Shown: piece after piece, positions 1 to 6,669 of the stretch
Position numbering within the stretch: the first letter of the stretch is position 1
How the letters are laid out: every line of letters starts with the position of its first letter
Assembly: GCA_900539645.1 (NCBI GenBank)
Contig: UQCY01000011.1
Location: forward strand, 1-31,943
Reading direction: 5' to 3'
Length of the DNA stretch: 31,943 nt
From: an uncultured Clostridium sp.
Lineage (GTDB): Bacteria > Bacillota > Clostridia > Peptostreptococcales > Peptostreptococcaceae
The notes under the pieces: model-generated
The model's database searches: none
The model's input: only the letters and a program-made list of their open reading frames with translations
What the model was told of the DNA's origin: nothing
Translations under genes and position numbers: made by a program

Positions 1-52
1 GCGGGACACCTTGATTAAAAGTCAAGTGCTCTACCGACTGAGCTAATAGACC
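1..52 (-). tRNA. tRNA-Lys (TTT anticodon), 3' part cut off by window start
   Basis: Read on the minus strand from 52, the sequence gives a 7-nt acceptor strand GGTCTAT, then TA, a D arm GCTC...GAGC, and an anticodon arm CTTGA-CTTTTAA-TCAAG whose anticodon is TTT (lysine). The variable loop GTGTC and the first T-stem bases follow before the window ends. The T loop and 3' acceptor strand are missing only because the window starts here. It lies downstream of dnaB on the same strand but beyond that operon's terminator, so it is probably a separate transcript. Confidence 0.93.
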
Positions 53-312
53 ACATTCTGTATTTTTGAAGGTTTTTAATGTGTTCCCCTCAACCACAAG
101 TAATATTATATCTAGAATGTGCCTTCTCGTCAACACTTTTTTTAATTTTTTTTGCATAAATTTATGCAAAAAAGTTATCAACAGTTATCAACAATTAACT
201 TGTGGATATTGTTGATATCTTATTTGTTTATTTTTCAACACTTTTTAAAAAATATATAAAAATATCCACAGAATTCAAGGCTTTCGAACCTATATTCTGT
301 GGATATAAAACT
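53..312. other. AT-rich non-coding spacer with DnaA-box-like 9-mers and a 26-bp palindrome
   Basis: No gene is visible between the tRNA and dnaB. The spacer holds 9-mers resembling the DnaA box TTATCCACA: TTATCAACA at 175-183 and 185-193, ATATCCACA on the minus strand at 201-209 and 298-306 and on the plus strand at 262-270, ATATCAACA on the minus strand at 210-218, and TTTTCAACA at 232-240. A perfect 26-bp palindrome, six T, GCATAAATTTATGC, six A, sits at 148-173. Two of the box-like words (262-270, 298-306) are the arms of the dnaB terminator, so they may be there for that reason. Whether DnaA binds is inference. Confidence 0.6.
262..306 (-). terminator. Intrinsic terminator after dnaB
   Basis: A perfect 13-bp inverted repeat, ATATCCACAGAAT at 262-274 and ATTCTGTGGATAT at 294-306, encloses a 19-nt loop. 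On the minus strand it is followed by a T-rich run (TTTTTATATATTTTTT). It starts 6 nt after the dnaB stop codon and should end the yybS-gdpP-rplI-dnaB transcript. Confidence 0.75.
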
Positions 313-1641
313 TTATAAATCTTTAACTTTATCACCAAAACGCTGTATAGAACCCATCCAAACAAGCTCAACTGAACCTGTTTCTCCGTGTCTATTTTTA
401 GCAATTATTATTTCGGCTAGGTCTTTTTTTTCTGAATCTGAATGATAATATTCATCTCTGTAAAGGAACATTACTATATCTGCATCCTGTTCTATAGCTC
501 CAGATTCCCTTAAATCTGAAAGTACAGGTCTATGATCTGCTCTCTGCTCTGGTGCTCTCGATAACTGAGATAATGCAACAACAGGGCAGTCTAGTTCTTT
601 TGCTAATATTTTTAGCGATCTAGATATTTTTGATATTTCTTGCTGTCTACTTTCATTCTTAGAATCACTTTCCATAAGCTGAAGGTAGTCTATCATAACT
701 AAATCTAGTCCCTGTTCCATTTTCAACTTTCTACATTTAGATCTAAGCTCATTTATCTTTATACCTGGAGTATCGTCTATAAATATTTTTGCATCTGACA
801 TAACTGCCATAGCACTTATTATCCTAGGCCAATCCGCATCGTTTAATGTACCTGTTTTCATTTTCTTAAGCTCTACATTTGATTGAGCTGCAATCATTCT
901 CTGAGCAAGCTGCTCCTTAGACATTTCCAAACTAAATACTGCAACTGAAGCATTTCCTTTTATAGCAGCGTTTTGAACTAAGTTAAGCGCAAATGCTGTT
1001 TTACCCATAGCAGGTCTTGCCGCCACTAGTATTAAGTCTGTTCTCTGTAGTCCATTTATCTTTTTATTTAAGTCCTTAAACCCTGTAGTTACTCCTATTA
1101 CATCGCTCTTGTTAGAATATATAGACTCTATCATATCATATGTATCCATAAGAACTTGGTTTATAGGTTTAAAATCGTCATTTGTTCTTTCCTGAGAAAT
1201 ATCAAATATTTTCTTTTCTGCAAAGTCTAGTACATTCTCAGCGCTTTCTCCACTTCCATATCCTAAGTTGATTATGTCATTTGATGCTTTAATAAGCTGT
1301 CTAAGTACTGATTTTTCTTTTACTATATCTGCATAGTATTTTACATTTGATGTTGTAGGAACTATTGTAGACAAGCTTGTAAGGTATGTTACACCACCTA
1401 TATCGTCTAGGTATCCTCTTTTTCTAAGCTCATCTGTTAGTGTTACCATATCAATAGGTTCATTCTTATTGTTCAGAGCCATCATACTCTCATAGATAAT
1501 TCTATGCGCATCTTTATAGAAATCTGTCGGAGTAATTGTCTCTGCTACTGTTATTATAGCGTCTTTATCAAGCAGGATTGAACCTAGAATAGACTGCTCT
1601 GATTCGACGCTGTGAGGTGGTATTCTGGTTATATCTGCCAT
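313..1641 (-). CDS. dnaB: Replicative DNA helicase DnaB
   Basis: Hexameric helicase that unwinds DNA ahead of the replisome using ATP. The 442-residue length is normal for bacterial DnaB. The N-terminal helical domain (about residues 1-105, beginning MADITRIPPHSVESEQSILG) binds primase and loader. The RecA-like ATPase domain follows a linker: Walker A is ARPAMGKT (GKT at 213-215), Walker B is LVMIDYLQL, and the sensor stretch ALSQLSR and arginine-rich DLRESGAIEQDADI follow. It is the last gene of a minus-strand unit, 14 nt downstream of rplI, with a weak ribosome binding site (TAGGG). The rplI-dnaB pairing is the common Firmicutes arrangement. No intein is seen. Confidence 0.98.
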   Translation of the reverse strand: MADITRIPPHSVESEQSILGSILLDKDAIITVAETITPTDFYKDAHRIIYESMMALNNKNEPIDMVTLTDELRKRGYLDDIGGVTYLTSLSTIVPTTSNVKYYADIVKEKSVLRQLIKASNDIINLGYGSGESAENVLDFAEKKIFDISQERTNDDFKPINQVLMDTYDMIESIYSNKSDVIGVTTGFKDLNKKINGLQRTDLILVAARPAMGKTAFALNLVQNAAIKGNASVAVFSLEMSKEQLAQRMIAAQSNVELKKMKTGTLNDADWPRIISAMAVMSDAKIFIDDTPGIKINELRSKCRKLKMEQGLDLVMIDYLQLMESDSKNESRQQEISKISRSLKILAKELDCPVVALSQLSRAPEQRADHRPVLSDLRESGAIEQDADIVMFLYRDEYYHSDSEKKDLAEIIIAKNRHGETGSVELVWMGSIQRFGDKVKDL

Positions 1642-1655
1642 TTTTTTACCCTATC

Positions 1656-2108
1656 TTATTTATTTTTTTCTTTAACATCTACTCTTATGTTAGTAGTTAC
1701 TTTTGGATGTATTTTTATTTCTACTCTTGTAGATCCTAAAACTCTTATTGGTTCTTCAAGGTTTATTTTTCTTTTGTCTATAGTTATACCTTTCTGTTTT
1801 TTAAGCTGTTCAGCTATATCTTTAGAAGTTATTGATCCAAATAATCTTCCTCCATCTCCAGCTTTAGTGTATATTTCTATATTTATTTCTTCCATCTGTT
1901 TTCCAAGAAGTACTGCTTCATCGTATTCTTTCTGAGCATGGAATTCCTGTGATTTCTGTTTTTCTTTTAATTCTTTTATATTTCCTGCATCTGCCTGTAC
2001 AGCCATTTTTTTAGGGAATAAGAAGTTTCTTGCGTAACCATCGCTAACTTCTTTCATTTCTCCTTTTTTACCTGTACCTTTTACGTCTTTTAATAATATT
2101 ACTTTCAT
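1656..2108 (-). CDS. rplI: 50S ribosomal protein L9
   Basis: Large-subunit ribosomal protein that binds 23S rRNA. The 150-residue length and the opening [20 protein letters not shown] match L9, and the region with [12 protein letters not shown] is the conserved N-terminal rRNA-binding domain (about 1-50). A long charged helix (about 45-75) connects to the C-terminal domain containing [14 protein letters not shown]. The start codon lies directly next to the TAG stop of gdpP, with its AGGAGG inside the end of gdpP, so the two are translationally coupled. No unusual features. Confidence 0.98.
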   Translation of the reverse strand: MKVILLKDVKGTGKKGEMKEVSDGYARNFLFPKKMAVQADAGNIKELKEKQKSQEFHAQKEYDEAVLLGKQMEEINIEIYTKAGDGGRLFGSITSKDIAEQLKKQKGITIDKRKINLEEPIRVLGSTRVEIKIHPKVTTNIRVDVKEKNK

Positions 2109-4103
2109 CTATTTATCCTCCTCTAAGAATTCTTCTATTATTTCATGTACCATATTATATGCTTTTTTAAGAGATACGTTTTTAAGCTGTGCACCAGCGA
2201 TATCTATATGACCGCCACCGCCTAGTTTTTCCATCATTACATGGACATTTATATCTCCTAATGATCTAGCACTAATGAATACTTTTCCATCCTTTTGACC
2301 TAGCACAAATGAAGCCTCAACCTGTCTGATGTTTAAAAGCTCATCAGCTGCTTTGGCTATAATTACATTTACATTGTCAATTTCTGAAGAAGTATATCCG
2401 ATACAAATTCTATTGTTTATAATTTTTGTGTTTTGTATAATTTCTGCTTTGGTTGTAAAGTCGCTGATATCAGCATTGAATAGCTTTTTAACTTCTATAG
2501 TATCTGCACCGATTTTTCTTAGATACGATGCTGCTTCAAATGTTCTTACACCTGTTTTAAAAGCAAAGTTTTTAGTATCTAGATTTATACCAGCAAGTAG
2601 TCCTTCCGCTGTCATTTTATTTATTTTAATATTTTCATCCATATACTGAATAAGCTCTGTAACCATCTCACACGTAGATGATACGTATATTTCATGGAAT
2701 AATAGGACAGCATCACTTATAAACTCTACCCCTCTTCTATGGTGGTCTATAACTACAACTTTGTCTGATATTTCCAGAAGCTTAGGACACTCTGTAAAGT
2801 TTGGTCTATGAGTATCTAAAACTATAACTAACGTGTCCTCTTTACATCTTTCTATAGCTGTTTCGTGATTTATAAAAATGCCTTTGTAGTATTTATCTTT
2901 TTTTATCTTTTTAGCAAAAATTTCTATAGAGTCATTTAGATTTTCTAATACTATATTAGATTCCTTACCACAAGCTTTGCAAAGGTCGTATATTCCAACT
3001 GCAGCCCCCATAGCATCCATATCAGGGTATCTATGGCCCATTATTAGAACATCTTCACTCTGATTTATAATTTCTCTTAGAGCATGACCAATCAGTCTTG
3101 ATTTAACTTTTGTTTTCTTTTCTACAGCTTTAGATTTTCCTCCGTAGAATGAGAAATTATCTTTAGTTTTTACAACAACCTGATCTCCACCTCTACCAAG
3201 TGCTAAGTCTAAGGCTCCAACTGCCATTTTGAAATTATCGTTTATAGTTTCTCCATCTATACCCACACCCATACTTATAGTTACTGGAAGTGTATTTCCA
3301 TGGTCTATATGTCTAATTTTATCTAGTATTTCAAACTTATCTAGCTCTATTTTTTTAAGCTCTTCTCTATTCATAACTAAGAAGAATTTATCTTTAGATA
3401 CCCTCTTCATAGCTGCTTTTGACTCGGTTTCAAATGTAGACAGTACTCTTTCTATATCTGCAGTTATTAAAGGTCTATTTTCTTCATCTGCACTTTTAAT
3501 AACTTCTTCGTATCCGTCTACTTCTATAATTCCTATAACTGTTTTTTCGTTTATATATTTTTCTTTAAGATTTAAATAATCTGTTTTATCTAACCAATAA
3601 AGAACCATCATATAATCTACATCTGAATTTGTTCTATTTTTTATTACTCTATATACGATGCTGTATCTTTTATCTTTGTATTCTATTTCAGAGTACATTT
3701 CATTTTCATCATTTAATGCCTTTGTTAAATCAATTTCCCCTACAACATCTTTAATATTTTCATCTAGTAATCTATCTCTACCTATGATTTCTGAGAATTT
3801 ATCATTGTGCATAGTTATTTTTCCATTAAACTCAATTACACACATAGGTATCGGCAAATATCTTATGGCTTTTTTTGCAATTTTATCCATATTTAAAGAT
3901 AGATTTTCAACATATCTCATCCATTCTATTTTTTTTGATTCATTATTTTTTAAATTAAGGTAGAATACTATCCCCGATACAGCTATAAATCCAATTCCAG
4001 CTAATGCATTATAATATAAAAGAGCTACTCCTCCAATAAGCATTATAACCAGATATATTATATTTTCTCGGTTACTTCTATCTAAATTTGGCTTTACGTT
4101 CAT
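2109..4103 (-). CDS. gdpP: Cyclic-di-AMP phosphodiesterase GdpP (YybT family)
   Basis: Membrane phosphodiesterase that hydrolyses the second messenger c-di-AMP to pApA. It has 664 residues, the usual size. Two membrane segments lie at about residues 15-50, followed by a PAS domain (about 75-150), a degenerate GGDEF domain (about 175-310, with no intact GGDEF motif), and DHH plus DHHA1 domains. The catalytic motifs are GHRYPDMDA (about 358) and VVIDHHRRG (about 453); GGGGHIDIAGAQ (about 630) is the DHHA1 signature. An AGGAGG lies 6 nt before the ATG. It sits between yybS and rplI, the typical Firmicutes arrangement, so its level probably follows that of replication and translation genes. Confidence 0.96.
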   Translation of the reverse strand: MNVKPNLDRSNRENIIYLVIMLIGGVALLYYNALAGIGFIAVSGIVFYLNLKNNESKKIEWMRYVENLSLNMDKIAKKAIRYLPIPMCVIEFNGKITMHNDKFSEIIGRDRLLDENIKDVVGEIDLTKALNDENEMYSEIEYKDKRYSIVYRVIKNRTNSDVDYMMVLYWLDKTDYLNLKEKYINEKTVIGIIEVDGYEEVIKSADEENRPLITADIERVLSTFETESKAAMKRVSKDKFFLVMNREELKKIELDKFEILDKIRHIDHGNTLPVTISMGVGIDGETINDNFKMAVGALDLALGRGGDQVVVKTKDNFSFYGGKSKAVEKKTKVKSRLIGHALREIINQSEDVLIMGHRYPDMDAMGAAVGIYDLCKACGKESNIVLENLNDSIEIFAKKIKKDKYYKGIFINHETAIERCKEDTLVIVLDTHRPNFTECPKLLEISDKVVVIDHHRRGVEFISDAVLLFHEIYVSSTCEMVTELIQYMDENIKINKMTAEGLLAGINLDTKNFAFKTGVRTFEAASYLRKIGADTIEVKKLFNADISDFTTKAEIIQNTKIINNRICIGYTSSEIDNVNVIIAKAADELLNIRQVEASFVLGQKDGKVFISARSLGDINVHVMMEKLGGGGHIDIAGAQLKNVSLKKAYNMVHEIIEEFLEEDK

Positions 4104-4113
4104 TTCAATCCTC

Positions 4114-5088
4114 CTATATGGATTTTCTCATTTTAGGTTTAATCTTTCTAAAATCCATAATACAATCAAGCATACCTAGTAGAGCTATGAGTGTACCTCC
4201 ACCCATCACTCCTAGAGTAACAATCAATATAACTGGGAATATTATTCCCCCTCTTCCTTGAACAATTCTAGTCTTTATAAAGTATATACATACAGAAATT
4301 CCTTGCATCATAAACATTATATTAAATACTATCTGTAAATTTCCCATTATAACAGTAGTATTTAGACCTGTATCCATATATGAAAGCCCAAATACTGCAA
4401 GGTATATAACAAATGTTATAACCACTGCATTTCCTGGTAAATAAAAACCAGACATTCTTATTCTATTTAAGTTCTTATCTGTTATTCTTTTGGCTATTGC
4501 TCCACCTAAGAAATATGTAAAGAATACACATATTCCAGACTGAATAAATAACAATGAAACTATCATATTTCTAAACATATCCGTAAGTTCCGCAGCTGTA
4601 ACATCTCCAAGAACATTTAACTGTTCTTTTGGCATATTTTCTAACCGCGTTTTTGATATTTTGGCAAATGTATCAGTAAGCTGTTTTACAACATCTATAT
4701 TCATCATATATTTAGCTATTATAACGTATGCTATTGTCGATAAAATGAAAATAATTATTCCCATATAGATTGGTTCCTGTCGTTCTTCGTCATCTTTTTC
4801 ACTTACCGAGTCAATAAGTCGCCCAACTAAAATAGACGGGATGACAAATGTTACAACAACTTCCATAGCGTACCTAACATCTGTTAAACCAAATATAGCT
4901 AGTACTGAAACAACAAATGCAGCCATGCTCTGTTTTTCAGTAGATATCATTCCAACTATTGCAAATGGTATACACACTGTGAATATTATCGCCATTGATG
5001 CCGTAGTAAGAGTAGTTGTTCCAACAGCTAAAGCTATTGCTATAGCAGTCATAAGCATCACAGTTACCGTTTGGTTCTGTTTTTTCAT
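4114..5088 (-). CDS. yybS: YybS-type DUF2232 membrane protein
   Basis: Integral membrane protein of 324 residues with about eight or nine hydrophobic segments, for example TVMLMTAIAIALAVGTTTL near the N-terminus and VIFPVILIVTLGVMGGG-like stretches near the C-terminus. Size, topology and position directly upstream of gdpP match the DUF2232/YybS family; its biochemical role is not established. I placed the start at 5088 (MKKQNQ), which is preceded by AGGAGAGG at proper spacing. An in-frame ATG 51 nt upstream has no ribosome binding site. It is the first gene of the unit ending in dnaB. Confidence 0.87.
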   Translation of the reverse strand: MKKQNQTVTVMLMTAIAIALAVGTTTLTTASMAIIFTVCIPFAIVGMISTEKQSMAAFVVSVLAIFGLTDVRYAMEVVVTFVIPSILVGRLIDSVSEKDDEERQEPIYMGIIIFILSTIAYVIIAKYMMNIDVVKQLTDTFAKISKTRLENMPKEQLNVLGDVTAAELTDMFRNMIVSLLFIQSGICVFFTYFLGGAIAKRITDKNLNRIRMSGFYLPGNAVVITFVIYLAVFGLSYMDTGLNTTVIMGNLQIVFNIMFMMQGISVCIYFIKTRIVQGRGGIIFPVILIVTLGVMGGGTLIALLGMLDCIMDFRKIKPKMRKSI

Positions 5089-5218
5089 TTTCCCTCTCCT
5101 GTCATATCTATTAGTAGTTTTATATAATCGTATTAGCAATTATATATTTAAATCTTTTTGCTTAAATTAATAAATTTGCGTTTAATTTTGCATATTTTAT
5201 TAATACCCTAATATTAAT

Positions 5219-5227
5219 ATTATATCA
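5219..5227 (-). promoter_or_regulatory. Probable promoter of the yybS-gdpP-rplI-dnaB unit
   Basis: The minus strand carries TGATATAAT, an extended -10 (TG-N-TATAAT), about 130 nt upstream of yybS and downstream of the rpsR terminator. No good -35 hexamer is seen at 16-18 nt. The leader would be AT-rich with no obvious structured element. Confidence 0.45.
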
Positions 5228-5307
5228 CAAATAGATATATATAAAAGTCTTTAATGATATAGTACACATGATACACAATTTAATAAAATTTTTTATAATA
5301 ACGAAAA

Positions 5308-5338
5308 AAATCCTATCGAGCACGGCTCGATAGGATTT
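5308..5338 (-). terminator. Intrinsic terminator after rpsR
   Basis: Perfect 14-bp stem (5308-5321 with 5325-5338), 3-nt loop, and T-rich continuation on the minus strand. It separates the rpsF-ssb-rpsR transcript from the yybS-dnaB unit. Confidence 0.92.
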
Positions 5339-5354
5339 TATCCGTTATTATTTA

Positions 5355-5582
5355 CTAGTCTAATGTGTAAGGTAAAAGTGCTATATTTCTAGCTCTTTTT
5401 ATAGCTTTTGTTAATTCTCTCTGATGTTTAGCACATGTTCCTGATATTCTTCTTGGTAATATTTTACCTCTTTCAGTAACATATCTCTGTAATCTCTGAG
5501 TATCTTTGTAATCTATTTTAGCGTTTTTATCAGCGCAGAACTGACAAACTCTTTTTTTCTTACGTCTTCTTTTGTTCATCAT
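5355..5582 (-). CDS. rpsR: 30S ribosomal protein S18
   Basis: Small-subunit protein that pairs with S6 on 16S rRNA. It has 75 residues, is strongly basic, and contains the S18 core ([20 protein letters not shown], then [14 protein letters not shown]). It is the cysteine-bearing form: CQFC near the N-terminus and GTCAKH further on give three Cys and one His, the usual zinc-binding set. Two ATG codons are adjacent (5582 and 5579); either is compatible with the AGGAGGG upstream. Last gene of the rpsF-ssb-rpsR operon, followed by a strong terminator. Confidence 0.98.
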   Translation of the reverse strand: MMNKRRRKKKRVCQFCADKNAKIDYKDTQRLQRYVTERGKILPRRISGTCAKHQRELTKAIKRARNIALLPYTLD

Positions 5583-5600
5583 GACTAATTTCCCTCCTTT

Positions 5601-6077
5601 TTAAAATGGTATGTCGTCATCGTCCACAGCTCCAAAACCTTCTGGGTCCAAGTCTGAAGACAGACCACTAGGTTCAAAGGCTGGTTCATTATGATTCTCT
5701 TTTATGTTATTACTGTAATTACTTTCGAAATTGTTGTAAGAACCTTCGCTAGCAGCTTTTTTGCTTTCAAGTGCATCGACCTGTCTGCAACTAACTTTTG
5801 TAAAGTTCTTCCATTCGCCTGTCTGAGTTTGATAATTATCAACTCTTATCTGCCCGTTACATGCTACTAATCTACCTTTTGTAAGATAGTTTGCGCAGAA
5901 CTCAGCAGCTTTTCCCATAACTTCTATAGGAATAAAATCGGCTTCTCTTGTGCCATCTCTTTTAGTAAAATCTCTGTTTACTGCAAGAGTAAATGTGGCT
6001 ACTGGTGTTCCTGATCCTGGAATATATCTTAATTCTGGATCTTTAGTAAGTCTTCCTACTAGTACAACCTGATTCAT
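5601..6077 (-). CDS. ssb: Single-stranded DNA-binding protein
   Basis: Binds and protects single-stranded DNA during replication and repair. It has 158 residues: an OB fold (about 1-105, opening MNQVVLVGRLTKDPELRY, with FIPIEVMGKAAEFCANYLTKG), then a low-complexity Asn/Ser-rich linker, and an acidic C-terminal tail ending DDDDIPF that recruits partner proteins. It lies between rpsF and rpsR, the standard arrangement in Firmicutes, and is probably co-transcribed with both. Confidence 0.97.
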   Translation of the reverse strand: MNQVVLVGRLTKDPELRYIPGSGTPVATFTLAVNRDFTKRDGTREADFIPIEVMGKAAEFCANYLTKGRLVACNGQIRVDNYQTQTGEWKNFTKVSCRQVDALESKKAASEGSYNNFESNYSNNIKENHNEPAFEPSGLSSDLDPEGFGAVDDDDIPF

Positions 6078-6107
6078 AAAAACACCACCTATTTAAATAA
6101 GATATGA

Positions 6108-6392
6108 TTAGTCACAAACAACAACCATGTGTCTTATTACGTTTTCGTTTATTTTTAAGTTTCTGTCTAATTCTTTTGGTAATTCAACAGAAGCTTTGAA
6201 GTTAACTAATGTGTAGAAACCTTCAGTAAATTTAGCTATTGGGTAAGCTAGTTTTCTATTTCCCCAAGCGTCAACTTTAGTTACTTCACCACCATTAGTT
6301 TCTATTATTTCTTTTATTTTGTTCTGTACACCTTCTCTAGTTTCTTCATCTAGAACTGGTTTTACAACGTAAACTAATTCGTAATCTCTCAC
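6108..6392 (-). CDS. rpsF: 30S ribosomal protein S6
   Basis: Small-subunit protein that binds S18. The 94-residue sequence opens MRDYELVYVVKP and contains VDAWGNRKLAYPIAKFTEGFYTLVNF, the S6 signature. The start is GTG (6392), chosen because GGGAGGTG lies 7 nt upstream and no ATG is available. First gene of the operon with ssb and rpsR. The leader upstream has two hairpins and a CCG next to one of them, consistent with the S6:S18-binding leader known from other bacteria. Confidence 0.98.
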   Translation of the reverse strand: MRDYELVYVVKPVLDEETREGVQNKIKEIIETNGGEVTKVDAWGNRKLAYPIAKFTEGFYTLVNFKASVELPKELDRNLKINENVIRHMVVVCD

Positions 6393-6466
6393 TACAATTC
6401 ACCTCCCTTTGGACTTAACGGCTCTAAATTATTTAGAGCAGAGAAATGAGAATCTAATTCTCATAC
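6393..6466 (-). promoter_or_regulatory. Structured rpsF leader, possible S6:S18-binding RNA
   Basis: The predicted 5' untranslated region (about 74 nt) contains hairpin ATGAGAAT-TAG-ATTCTCAT (6446-6464) and hairpin GCTCTAAA-TAA-TTTAGAGC (6421-6439). The second is followed directly by CG, giving a CCG triplet at its 3' base. Known rpsF leaders bind the S6:S18 complex through a CCG in a bulge; the exact fold here was not modelled, so assignment to that family is tentative. Confidence 0.5.
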
Positions 6467-6472
6467 TTGTAT

Positions 6473-6501
6473 ATATTATCACGTGCAAGTGTCATTGTCA
6501 A
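6473..6501 (-). promoter_or_regulatory. rpsF-ssb-rpsR promoter
   Basis: On the minus strand a perfect -35 TTGACA (6496-6501) is separated by 17 nt from -10 TAATAT (6473-6478). Transcription should start near 6466. Confidence 0.88.
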
Positions 6502-6584
6502 CAAATTTTTATATTATCTCTTAATAAAAACATTCATTTTAAATTTTTTCTAGGGTATCATATTTTTATTACTTTATATATTAG

Positions 6585-6617
6585 AAAAGTCAGTAGATAT
6601 TTTATCCACTGACTTTT
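6585..6617 (-). terminator. Terminator after the CocE-family hydrolase gene
   Basis: A 10-bp stem AAAAGTCAGT/ACTGACTTTT (6585-6594 with 6608-6617) extends inward by GATA/TATC after one mismatch, with a TTT loop. The run of T at the stem base follows on the minus strand. It lies 53 nt after the stop codon at 6670, so it likely ends the epimerase-transporter-hydrolase operon. Confidence 0.7.
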
Positions 6618-6669
6618 CCCTTGTCAAATAATAATATTTAACACTTTACAAAAAATATAGTGATTATAC

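Noticed and set aside
53..312. Chromosomal origin (oriC)
   Set aside because: DnaA-box-like words are present, but dnaA, dnaN and rpmH are absent, and gene order puts the origin to the right of the window. A binding cluster is the most that can be claimed.
6478..6492. ATCACGTGCAAGTGT as a parS site
   Set aside because: It shares only the CACGTG core and lacks the TGTTTCACGTGAAACA arms; it lies in the spacer of the rpsF promoter.
6409..6612. Plus-strand 67-codon open frame
   Set aside because: It runs antisense through the rpsF leader and promoter, has no ribosome binding site and looks like chance AT-rich coding.
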